From Isoetes taiwanensis (Eukaryota > Streptophyta > Lycopodiopsida > Isoetales > Isoetaceae), in NCBI GenBank assembly GCA_021234155.1, contig JAJEKV010000010.1, forward strand, positions 15,176,189 through 15,240,188: a DNA stretch of 64,000 nt, in the 5' to 3' direction. A program made the position numbers and the translations under genes. Shown in pieces: positions 54,481-64,000 of the stretch (within the stretch, counting starts at the first letter, position 1; every line of letters begins with the position of its first letter). A model generated the notes under the pieces. It worked only from the letters and a program-made list of their open reading frames with translations, was not told where the DNA came from and made no database searches.

Positions 54481-57400
54481 GTATGATATTTTAAGATGTA
54501 GAAATCAGCTCTTCCTTACACTGGCCGGAGCAACCACCTGTTCTCTCCTACATCTATAATATCCGGGATTTTAATTCTCAAAGATCTCCCTCATAGATCC
54601 GCCCATCAACAAGCAAGTGCAAAGATCATCCCGTAATCCCCGGTCTTAATTTCAAAACGGCCCGTACCTTATCCTATCTTTGTGTATGACTCATCGCATT
54701 TCTACTCCACCCAACAATTATGACAAAAGCATGAGTAATTCATATGTGCAATTTTGAGCAGCATCCCCTCGGAGTTCATCGCCCTCGATGCTATGAAATT
54801 TCATCGACTCCTCGCTAAAGTAGCATTAACGAATCGGGCTTCAACCCCGCTTTTACTTCATCCACCTCGATCTCCTAAAATACCTACAAACACATTGTTG
54901 AGTAACATCGGTAGTGCTCCACAAGTAACATTGATGAGTAACATTGAGTAGTGTCTTAATAAGTAACATTGATGAGTAACATTGAGCAATCGTCACGCTA
55001 CAATTCCTAACTCTTTGAAGTAGAATGTACCTATGTTTGTCAATCCTTGAAGTGTTCCCCTAATTGAACAACATCATGAGTATCCTCAGAAGGCTTGGAA
55101 TTCCTCTCCTTTAACATTTCGCGGTGAGTGCTCTTTGAGAAATACCGCCCCCATCATGCTCACCGCCATTCAAACAATTGTGTCTATATTGTCTTACAAA
55201 ATGTAGGCCAATCAAAACTCCGACCAATTTACCTTTTCCATGATATGAAGCAAAGTAGTAGTTCCAGCTTATTGGAATGCTTTAGGCTCTTATAGAATCT
55301 CCAAGAAAGTAGAATTGCCCTGCACCCTTGAACTCCGTGTGAGCAGCCATCGCATCTCACATTACATGGTTGTTGTATCCGACTAACTTGTCGGCCAAGT
55401 AATCGAAGATGTTTGTTTAGATGCTAGTCGGACAAATAAGGTGTCATGATCTCTATCATCCTAAATGTAAAATGAGTCTCTTGATGATATGCTCCACAAC
55501 ACAATAAAGATTTCTCTTCGCTAACCTCTCTCTTGCTTTGTATTTCGCCTCAGAACTTCCGATGTGCACAAGTATTGTGCATCGATCATTTCTCCACGCA
55601 AGCTTTGGATTTCGTCAGATTTTGAAGGTATAGTTTTCAAAGAAAATCTATGGACTGACACCACAAGAGCCTTCGGGAGTGCCTAGACATTCTCCTCGAA
55701 TTGCTTTGCTTTACACCCTTGCCCTCAGAGTTATGGGGAATGAATTCACCACAATGTTTTTGGCATAAGACGACATCCGGCCAAGTTGAACCGGTCTTGT
55801 ATACAAGCTTCACAATTGGCTTTGAACCAATTTTAACTCCACCTTTGCCATCAACCTCTTTTGGTCGCATTCAAAAACCTGGAAGAAAAAGTACAACCAC
55901 AAAAATAAGTTTAAGAATTACCACACATGAAAAACTTAATATGCTTCTACATACCTTCGCCAAAGGTTGTTTTCCATTCTACCAAAATGCCCCTCGAATC
56001 CTGCTCTGTAGTGCAAATTCTTAGGACACAGTAGGTAACTTAGGTTAGCCGCTGTGTTGTGCATTTCAAAGAACATGCACAAGGAGCATACCACTTATCC
56101 GCGAATATCCTTAGCAATATATATTGACTTCCACAAATCACTTGATGATTTGTAGGTCATTGCATTGTTTCATTTCGTCCGAAGACTACGCATGCACAAG
56201 TGCTAACCGCAACAAGACTACGAATATTTCTATCCACTTAATTTTGTTTAGTGCTTGTCCTGACATAGTCAAGCCTCATGTGGTACAATAGCCAACAACA
56301 AGTTTCTCTCTATCCTTTACTTTTCGAACGAATGGAGGTTTTGAAAAGTACCTAAATGATGAGAATGAGCATCAAATTTTGATATTCTTCAAATCTTGCA
56401 TAAAAAGTGCACTCCATTATAAGGCAATGTAAAAGAGTTAGTATTTAGAAGAAATGAAATGATAACTCTCTAAATAAAAATAAATAACTCGCCCATGTAA
56501 AGTGAATACATGCATTATCTTGTTTCCTTTAACAAGCCTGTCTTAAGCCAATATGTTTCTTTGCATGGTGTAAACTCGTGGTTCCAAAAGTCCAAAAGCT
56601 CAATAATTTTCATATTTCCTCGCTAGGTTTAATGACTGGGTTTCTTTTTAAACATTGACCATGGCCATCACCAATTTCTCGCCTTCTCGAACGTCAGGAA
56701 AGTAACATATCTTCTATCAAGTTCAAGCACCGGAAGTTCTTAAAGCAATTAGTGCTTCGTGTACAACAAAGATATACCACATGTATTGCAGGTCCAGGCC
56801 GTAGTACACAATGACCGCATACTTTATGTTTTGCAAGAGAATTCTCTTCAAGTTGTTGACAATCTTAGTCATTGTCCTACTTCTTTCAATTCTTCAACAT
56901 TTCAAATTCTCAAGATCTTGTAGCAACTTTGAAGAACTTCTCTCCTCCTTTTTGAGCTTTTCCACATACCCATTAGCTTGTTCCAATCAACTTGACATTT
57001 GTTGTTTTCTCTTGCTCAAAACATTCCCAGATCTTTGTCATCTCTAAACAATCAAATTTTCCTTGCTCTTTTTTCTTGCTCTCTCATAAAACTTTTTCTT
57101 TGTGAGCATCGATTTTCCTATAGATTAACAAATTTTTATGCCAGATTCTCGCAAATAACAAATGTAGCTTATTTAAATAAAGCACAAAGTATCATAACTT
57201 GAGCACCAAAAGGAAGTCAAGACAAAGACCAATAACCCGTTTAATTCTGGTCACATGTGATGGTCTTGATGTCCTCTCAGATAATCTTTGATGTCCCTTC
57301 CTCGCGATAACTTTGGATGGCTTCATGGACAAAGAAATCCTTCTTCCTCTCTTCCGTGATTCTCGCGAATTAATAAAACTTCAAAAATTAAGCAATAAAT

Positions 57401-58330
57401 TTTATTGCAATGAAAGCAATGACCGGCTTCAACCTATCCCATGTGTCAGGCTTGCATGCACAAGAATGTCTTCTCGCAGATTCAAGACCTCAGAGCATCA
57501 TATGCGGAAAACCCCGTGTATCTTTCTCAGCTCCCTCGCAGAGCAACCAATAACATAACCACCCAATGTTGATAGAACTGCCGACATTGAACCATCACCG
57601 CTTAACTGAATGTAGGTATTCAGATAGCCAAAAGATTGTTCTGGAACATCGTGAACATTTGTAAAAGGCTCGCGATAAGCATGATTCTCGCCAATTTGAG
57701 GCCACCGTAATTCCCACACAACCGCTTAAATTGTTCGATTGTCGTGACAAGATTGGTAAACCGGATGTTAAAATTATCGTGATCAAACGGTTCCATTTCC
57801 TTAGAAATGCCGAAGGAATGCTCTCTCAATTCGCGAGATGCATCGAAAACATCTCTGCGAAAGAAAAGCAAAGCATCGTGACTCGCTAAAACAAACGAGG
57901 TTTCTTTGAGTAGCCCAGTTCGCCAATTGCAAAATTCCAAGCACCATCCGAATTGCTAGCTGCCTCGTGGATCACCACTTTTGACAAACAATCCGCCGAT
58001 CCTCCAAATTGATCCTGGTGATCAACTGCCTCCGAGGGTTGGGAAAAATGGTATGAGTGAAAAATAGTGGACGGTGCTGACGCTGACGATGAAGGTCCCC
58101 AAGACTGGCCAAGCACCGATATTCCTGGACCGCTTTTGTAACACCACCCTAATATAAATTTACTCCACCACGCAGGTTTAGCTCGTGTAGGAGACAAGTA
58201 GATCAAGTACAATGTTGATCATCACCCCATTGGCTTTCCTCAGAGTGTTAATTGCCGTGAGGCTGTCGCGGCTCACCCAACTTGGTGGACCTACTTGATG
58301 GCCCTCATGGCATTAATCTAGTCTAGTTTC
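54481..58330. other. Unassigned, with coding-like patches on minus strand
   Basis: Minus-strand pieces look like real protein sequence but belong to no family I recognise: WGPSSSASAPSTIFHSYHFS (58,100-57,890), ENHAYREPFTNVHDVPEQSF (57,700-57,600), a coiled-coil-like VEKLKKEERSSSKLLQDLEN (56,965-56,890) and VKLVYKTGSTWPDVVLCQKH (55,820-55,745). A splice-acceptor-like TTTCTTTCGCAG occurs near 57,862 (minus). They may be exons of one decayed minus-strand gene or unrelated fragments. Confidence 0.35.
54893..54990 (+). repeat. GAGTAACATTGAT short tandem repeat
   Basis: AAGTAACATTGATGAGTAACATTGAG occurs twice about 46-48 bases apart with a related copy (TTGAGTAACATCGG) before them. Confidence 0.75.
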
Positions 58331-58408
58331 GCTATGGATTTTCAGATCTTATATAAGGATCAATTGATCCTCATCAGATATCATTCTCAATTGGATCAAT
58401 CAATCTCT

Positions 58409-58515
58409 CATTCTCTATTTTATCATGCGTTTGTTCCTAAGGATCACTATAGCAACTCGACCTCTTAGACATTCTCTATTCTATCATGCATTTGTCTCTA
58501 TGATCGCTATAGCAA
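58409..58515 (+). repeat. ~61-base tandem duplication upstream of the ATL-like gene
   Basis: CATTCTCTATTTTATCATGC begins unit 1 (58,409) and CATTCTCTATTCTATCATGC unit 2 (58,470). Both run on to ATCACTATAGCAA or ATCGCTATAGCAA. Confidence 0.82.
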
Positions 58516-58584
58516 GAAGTTTCTTCACAACTAGATAAGATAGAATAAAGAAGTTTCTTCACAACTAGATAAGATAGAATAAAG
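58514..58584 (+). repeat. Exact 34-base tandem duplication
   Basis: AAGAAGTTTCTTCACAACTA begins both units at 58,514 and 58,548, with identity over the whole 34-base period. It follows the ~61-base duplication directly. Confidence 0.9.
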
Positions 58585-58697
58585 ATAAGTCAACTGGTCC
58601 TAGACGGAAAAAAACGACGGCTATGGGCAGTCCAAAGAACACTAGCCTAGATATTGGACGAAGAAACAACCTGAGGAAAGAAGCAGGTTCCTCTAAT

Positions 58698-58716
58698 CGA
58701 TATAAATATATAAGTT
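58698..58716 (+). promoter_or_regulatory. TATA box of the ATL-like gene
   Basis: GATATAAATATATAAG lies about 50-65 bases before the likely start codon at 58,763. It is the best TATA in the area and on the right strand. Confidence 0.5.
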
Positions 58717-58762
58717 TTACTATGCTCCTAAATACAAGGGCAAAAAAAAGGGATTAGGAAAA

Positions 58763-59258
58763 ATGTTTGAAGTTCCTACAGATGCATCACCGTCATCCAC
58801 CAGCCATACATCTAAGCCAATTTTTCCATGTGTTGTGTTTGCTGCACTCTCTGTATTGGTCTTGTAGCTGTGGATGCTGCAGTTTGGTCGTTAATTGCTG
58901 CACAGTACTCGAATCGAGGAGGAGGAGCATTAGAATGTTTTTTCCTGCAGGAATGGGGCTGGAAAAGCAGTGTTGGATTTGCTGCCAATATTCGACGTGA
59001 AAGATGAAGACCCAGAAAGGAAGGCCTGAAATGTGCAGTTTGTTTTGGAGCGAATTTAGAACCGGGGAACAGGGCAGGATTTTGCCAAACTGCAAACCAC
59101 AGTTTTCACTCACCGTATTGATGCATGGTTTGAATCTCATGATCTGCCCTTTGTGCCGCTGTATTTCCGTTGATAAATCAACGCTGAATTCTGATGCCTG
59201 CAGCTCGGCTGAAGAGGCCTCTACAAGTTCTCAGTTTAATAATCCTCAAATCTCTTGA
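58763..59258 (+). pseudogene. ATL-type RING-H2 E3 ubiquitin ligase, frameshifted
   Basis: The reading starts MFEVPTDASPSSTSHTSKPI and goes straight into a hydrophobic segment (FPCVVFAALSVLVL), as in Arabidopsis Toxicos en Levadura (ATL) proteins. After changes of frame, IFDVKDEDPERKA precedes KCAVC, then EFRTGEQGRILPNC, HRIDAWFESHD and CPLCRC. This is the RING-H2 layout C-x-x-C ... P-N-C-x-H-x-F-H-x-x-C-I-D-x-W ... C-P-L-C, including the ATL-typical Pro before the second cysteine pair and the Trp. The product would be a small membrane-anchored ubiquitin ligase. The tail ends SSQFNNPQIS. At least three short indels break the frame: a pseudogene or a real gene with sequence errors. The gene is intronless, as most ATLs are. 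Confidence 0.78.
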
Positions 59259-61640
59259 ATGTCATGTAATAGAGATGGTCCCTTCTTCCCCTTGCTCGTT
59301 TAGAGAAGAAAATAGCCTAGCCCTGATTGTGTATTGAAGACAGTAGCAGAATGCAGGAGATTGAGGCGTCTCCTCAGTCTTCGACCGATTGTGGCATCTT
59401 TTCGAATCAATAATATTCTTCTCCCAACACTATAAAAATTTGTAAATAACTTTTTCCTTAACTGCAGACAACAAAACCTCCATATTCTCATGTACTTCAG
59501 TTTTAATATTTCTTTTTCTTTTCATGGGTCTTCGCCTGGCTATGGAAAGATACGTCGATAGATCCGCACCGTAAATGTTGCACGGTTATCAAGAACACAA
59601 AATACAGCCTATTGCTATTTAATGCAGTGCCCTCCTTCTGCAGTTCTCCTCTGCTATTTAAGGGTCATGCAAAATGCTGTATACGTCAGCATCGAAAAAC
59701 AGGAGGTTAGTTAGTCTCCCTAAATTCCGGTCACAAGCTTTATTTTCCTGGCTCGAGTTTCTTATTTGCCTGCTAAACAAATTGTGGGTTTCCTTTAAAA
59801 TCCCAGAAATAATCATGAGTTTATATATTCAACCGCTTGAGCCGTGACATTTACCTGAAATTATCCTCGGGTTAGAGTTTGTTAGGGATTTTGAAGCCCC
59901 ACGTGCACTCTTGCAGCAAAGATAGATTCAAGAACCCGAAGTTGTACAAAGATAGATTCAAAACCCGAGTTGAACAAAAAGAAAAAGTTGAAATAAAGTT
60001 TGATAGGATGTGCTTTAATATCTAAACTCTAGTTTTGGATTGCATTAGTTCAATATGTTTCTTTTGTATCATTGGTTTTAGTGGCTCAGAAACTAAGCCA
60101 TCACTATTGTCCTTGCACTATAGTAACTACATGACTTCAGTTAAGTTCAAATGATGGTTCTATGTTGCCATAGAACCATTGCATATTGTGACTAGCTTTG
60201 GCAAATTTTCAATTCATATAAAGGCTCATTAGGCTAAAGGATAATAAATTTATATTCTTACGTAAGTTTGAACCGAATTGATACAATCCTTGGGGCTGAC
60301 CAAGGGCTAATGTTTAGCCTGAGGTTTTTTTAAATAACTCTAGGTAATGTTTATGACCTTATAAATGGAATAGATTTAGAATGTAATTGATTTTTTCGGC
60401 CCACGAGACAAAATACAGGCTGCTGCGACGAGGGTTGCCTCCATGGCCCGAGGGTGAAGTGGCTTAAATCAAATCGCGGACTGACAATATACACAAGACT
60501 AGTTATGGAGAATTCAGAAATTTCCATCTTAATATTTTGTGATCCATAATATTATTATGCCTTTTGAGCCCCGACTGAAGCCATTGCCGACATCATCAAG
60601 GATTTGGGCCATCTTCTAAGTTTTCGGCCCATACCGGGCACGGCCAAAGCCATAACGATAATCATAGAATAGCTCTCCTCGCAGCCTTCTATTTTCCTTT
60701 TCACAAATATGCCTACCGGTCTCCTTATCAACTATAATGATCTCTTCGAACACTAAAACAAGCCATTAAAGCACATGGTCTAATGTTTTCAAAGATTCAA
60801 TAAACATATTTATTACCTTTGCATAGCAATTTGATTTTGAGAATGTTTTGCAAATTTGAGTTTATCACCTTTGGTGACATGCATCTAAGACGCATCGGCA
60901 TCAACAACATGCACACAAATAAGAAGTGTAATCTTCGCACGATCATCTTCCTCGAACATGGTTATTAAGATTAAAGAAAAAGTGGAATTTTCCGATTAAA
61001 TCTTCCGGCCGCTATCTGGCCATGCATATAAGTTCTCCAATATACTCTACAAGAGATTCGTTGTTTATTGATTGGGCTCCGCTTGCAATAAAATGCCTCA
61101 TAACTAAGCCGACCACTCGATTATCATTTTATTTTACTGGGGACCAAAAGATAGGTAATTTTGGTCCCCGATTAGACCTTTTTACACCGCATCTTAAAAT
61201 GAATGCCACATTTTATATATGACTAAGATTTTGTGACTCAGAGCAAAAAATGCAACACATAAAATAATATAAGTTGTTTTTACATTGGAAGATGAATGTT
61301 GTTGTATAAATACATAGAGCAAGCAATCACACGCTTTCAGGAGGATCTGATGCACATTATCAATATTATTTAACAAAACAAAGATAGAAAGCTAAGAAAT
61401 AATGACCTCATCGAGGCATTCCAATCCAAGATTCGTAATTTAAACTGAAGAAGCTAAACTCCATTCACGGCACCTTACATCACCAACCTTCCACGTTTAC
61501 CACTTACCATAGTATTTTATGGAAGTGTTCATTTTTTCAGCAATCCTATTTTATTGTCCCTCTATATCATCATTTAGAACACAACTTCTTCAAGGTGTAT
61601 AATAATTAGTGTTTCTGCATATATACATAGAATATGTGAA
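59259..61640. other. Unassigned region
   Basis: AATCAATAATATT near 59,405 may be the polyadenylation region of the ATL-like gene. A short duplication with CAAAGATAGATTCAA lies at 59,915-59,974. No other supported gene, RNA or element is seen. The region is AT-rich with short open frames only. Confidence 0.4.
59915..59974 (+). repeat. ~30-base tandem duplication
   Basis: CAAAGATAGATTCAAGAACC and CAAAGATAGATTCAAAACCC are adjacent and both are followed by CGAxGTTG. Confidence 0.8.
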
Positions 61641-61644
61641 TCAA

Positions 61645-61912
61645 AAGTAGATAAAGATCTGTTCAAACGTTTCCAAATTCATTTGGACAACATCAAAAAG
61701 TAGATAAAAGATATGTTCCAACGTTTAACAAATTTAGATTTGAATTTCTCATTTCGACAACATCGAAAGTAGATAAAGATATGTTCAAACGGTTAACAGA
61801 TTTAGTTCTACATAATTCTCCATGACAACATCGAAAAGTAGATAATGGCCATACTTCTATGACAACATCGAAAGTAGATAATATGTTCAAACGGTTAACA
61901 AATCTTACTGAT
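61645..61912 (+). repeat. Minisatellite AAGTAGATAAAGATATGTTC
   Basis: Five variable copies of a 40-75 base unit containing CGACAACATCGAAAGTAGAT, then ATGTTCAAACGGTTAACAAA. Some copies lack the second part. A 114-codon minus frame (61,693-62,037) is produced by the repeat and is not considered a gene. Confidence 0.82.
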
Positions 61913-62032
61913 AAACAACAGACGAATTTGGCCATACTTTCAAAATACCCATTAACATATGATCTTAACATTGTGCGCGGCAAGTGGTGAATCAAAGTGC
62001 AAACACGGAAAAATTTACTCATGCCTTGCTTT

Positions 62033-62190
62033 GCCACAAAGAGGTGTTAGTGTCAAATATCATCCAAATTTATGCAAACAGTGTAAACTAGATGTCATGC
62101 AAACATGGGAATTTAACATACCTCATTGCAACAAAGATGTGTTTAGTGTCAACATCATCCAAATTTATAAACAATGTAAACTTAGATGTC
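62033..62190 (+). repeat. ~95-base tandem duplication
   Basis: Both units contain TTAGTGTCAAxATCATCCAA and GTAAACTTAGATGTC or GTAAACTAGATGTC (62,033-62,096 and 62,129-62,190). Confidence 0.78.
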
Positions 62191-62205
62191 CCAGTAAAGT
62201 TTTCA

Positions 62206-62293
62206 GTCCATGTCTCAAGATCTGTCCATGTCTCAAGATCTCGATGGGTAAATATATAAGTTGTATCCTCGATGGGTAAATATATAAGTTGTA
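62206..62293 (+). repeat. Two adjacent exact tandem duplications
   Basis: GTCCATGTCTCAAGATCT (18 bases) occurs twice at 62,206 and 62,224. It is followed by a 28-base unit starting CGATGGGTAAATATATAAGT twice at 62,242 and 62,270. Confidence 0.9.
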
Positions 62294-62730
62294 TATCCAT
62301 GTGCCAGGTGAACCTCATGAAATTATGTAAAAATCAGTGGGTGTAAAGCATTTATTTTGGTTGGCATTTCAATTTGCACCCATTTCAATCTCAAGAGTCC
62401 AGAACGGTAAGAAAGTAACGAACTGGTACATGTCATCAGAGCCTGTCTCTACTTTTGCAGGCTTTTTAGTGAATGGGATGCCCGTTCATGTGAACTTAGA
62501 TTTTGAACCATTTCAAGTGTTCAAAAAGGACCAACCAAAGTAGAGAACTAAGGACCTTGGTGGCACATTCATAGGAAGCTAATTTTCAACATCAAATTTC
62601 TTTACATGTATACCCTATTAGGATTAAAGGAAATGTTGTACCTTCGAAAACTCTTCATTGGAATTATATTCGATAATTAACTTTGTCATCACAATAACTG
62701 AAGCATCACTGCTACATTTTGTCTGTGCTT
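62294..62730. other. Intergenic, 3' side of the FAX/TMEM14-like gene
   Basis: A 68-codon plus frame (62,337-62,543) has fairly natural composition but no known motif. No other feature is visible. It may include the 3' UTR of the minus-strand gene at 62,731. Confidence 0.3.
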
Positions 62731-63485
62731 TTATACTATCTCTTGCGCCATGTTACGATGTTTGTTTGCTATACGTAATTTGTGCAGAATACCATGCAAA
62801 TAATATCCTGCCATCATAATAAACAAAATGAATGCGACAATTCCTGCTGGGAAAAGTTTCCCTGACTTCCTAAATCTAATTCCATTATGATTAAGAGGGG
62901 ATGTGATGAAACAACTGCCCAAAAAATAAAAAAATGAATACCTAAGAAGATCTGGTAAACGTAACTTGAATATACCACACATTCCAATTGATGCCATACA
63001 TAGGGATTTGATGGCAACTCTGTGTATATATAATATAATACAAGCCCCTGAGACTCCGTTTCAGGAAACCCATTAACCCCCAACTGCAAATATCAAGCAA
63101 CATCATATAGCAACCTTGTATCAATATCGTCAAAGCATAAAACATGTCTGTCACAGATGCATTTGCCTTGAAATTGAGCTCATATAAAAGAAGCAGTGGA
63201 TTCAAAACTTTCTATATATTTAATCCCTTTGTTGACAATCTCTTTGAGCCTCGTACAAATCAGTAAGTAGCATTCTGTAATAATCGCAAGAATTTCTAAA
63301 GAAACTTTGATAAAATAGGAGTGATGTTCAGCCTTGGAGCTTAGAAAAAGAAAGTTAATTTTAACGTAAGACACGAAAAGAGCTTCACCACTAACAACAA
63401 CGGCTGCATAAGCGAGGGTTGCCTCTTGAGAGAGCAGCATTTCGGAACTCGCTCCAAAACACCAGAAGCTACATTTCTGCATCAA
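62731..63485 (-). CDS. FAX/TMEM14-family membrane protein, intron-split, partial model
   Basis: Three minus-strand exon candidates fit the TMEM14 (FATTY ACID EXPORT) family. Exon 1 (63,389-63,485) has SQEATLAYAAVVVSG before a GTGAAG donor. Exon 2 (63,042-63,083) follows a TTTGCAG acceptor and reads WGLMGFLKRSLRG, where the family has a G-G-x-x-G-Y/F-x-K-x-G-S turn. Exon 3 (62,731-62,914) follows a TTTTGGGCAG acceptor and reads RKSGKLFPAGIVAFILF then MMAGYYLHGIL, the family's S-G-K-x-x-P-A-G-x-V-A final membrane segment. It ends MAQEIV. FAX proteins sit in plastid envelope or ER membranes and help export fatty acids. The middle of the domain is not found, and one base seems missing at the exon 1-2 join. 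It could be a gene with errors or a pseudogene. Confidence 0.5.
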
Positions 63486-64000
63486 TGAAGGTCTAAAATG
63501 AGCTTAGTGATCCACCTTTGAAATAGATTCCAGTACTCTTGCAACTATTATCCAACCTTTCACCAAGCAGGCCTCTGAGCAGGAGAAAAACAAAGAGATG
63601 GTTCAAAAGGCAAAGAAGAATGCGGATGAGCAAGTGGGAAGGGCGATCCCATTATAACCAGAGTATTCAAGAGGAGGCAAGATGACCTATTATCGCCGGA
63701 AAGCGGACCTTGGCATAGCAGATCTGCAATCTATGAAAATAATATGGGATCATGCCCCTTTTGCCCCTAAAACGGTGCATTACGGCACGTTTCGGCCTCA
63801 GATCGTCCTCCTCTCAGCACAGAAGAAAAAGAAGGGTCGAGCTGCGCCATAGCCACGCCCGCATGAATAGCTGGATGACTGAGCATTTACAGGCAGCAGC
63901 CAGTTTTAGCAGTCACCAAGATACGCTAGGCATAGCCAAAGATATACCGAATACTTCACATACCCACATAGCAATACGTAACTGAACGAAGTAATACCAA
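63486..64000 (-). other. Upstream region of the FAX/TMEM14-like gene
   Basis: Should hold the 5' UTR and promoter, and perhaps a transit-peptide exon. A plus-strand patch around 63,565-63,650 reads KQASEQEKNKEMVQKAKKNA, helical and charged, but unassigned. A 77-codon plus frame at 63,752-63,985 has no known motif. No clear TATA box was found. Confidence 0.3.

Noticed and set aside
61693-62037. 114-codon minus open frame
   Set aside because: It is generated by the minisatellite and repeats itself.

Overview
The window looks like nuclear DNA of a vascular plant with a large, repeat-rich genome. The evidence is plant-type Ty1/copia, Ty3/gypsy and L1-like LINE elements, a Mutator-like DNA transposon, and at the right end two plant-type genes (an ATL-type RING-H2 ubiquitin ligase and a FAX/TMEM14-type membrane protein, the latter apparently split by introns). 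A gymnosperm is possible from the style of the retroelements, but the sequence does not prove it. There are no bacterial operons, rRNA genes or CRISPR arrays.

Layout. 1-5.9 kb: three copies of a dispersed ~0.62-kb repeat, then a ~2.2-kb T-rich tract. 5.9-9.0 kb: nothing recognisable. 9.0-18.5 kb: a tandem array of a ~1.65-kb unit (three copies seen) with a copia element (10,623-16,255; two ~0.6-kb LTRs, PBS, gag, PR, INT, RT, RNase H on +) inserted at a unit junction. 21.0-36.5 kb: a minus-strand gypsy gag-pol relic (29.0-33.5 kb) lying between two same-orientation copies of a composite repeat (a 1.5-kb block plus a ~0.4-kb LTR-like block with an adjacent PBS-like site). 37.6-44.35 kb: a full-length-sized L1-type LINE with an 11-bp target duplication and poly(A) tail; its ORF1 tail and endonuclease are open, its RT is frameshifted. 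44.36-54.5 kb: a copia relic (RT and RNase H) interrupted in the RNase H by a 7.58-kb Mutator-like element with a 9-bp target duplication and long terminal inverted repeats full of GATC hairpins. 54.5-58.3 kb: unidentified, with coding-like patches on the minus strand. 58.4-64 kb: gene-bearing, with the ATL-like gene (+), several short tandem duplications and the FAX/TMEM14-like gene (-).

Order of events that can be read from nesting: an old copia was hit by the LINE upstream of its RT (likely) and by the Mutator-like element inside its RNase H (well supported). Another copia landed in the 1.65-kb array. Most reading frames, including that of the ATL gene, are broken by 1-3 base indels, whereas about 39.05-41.08 kb is cleanly open. 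This unevenness may be real decay or may be uncorrected long-read error; the sequence alone cannot separate the two.
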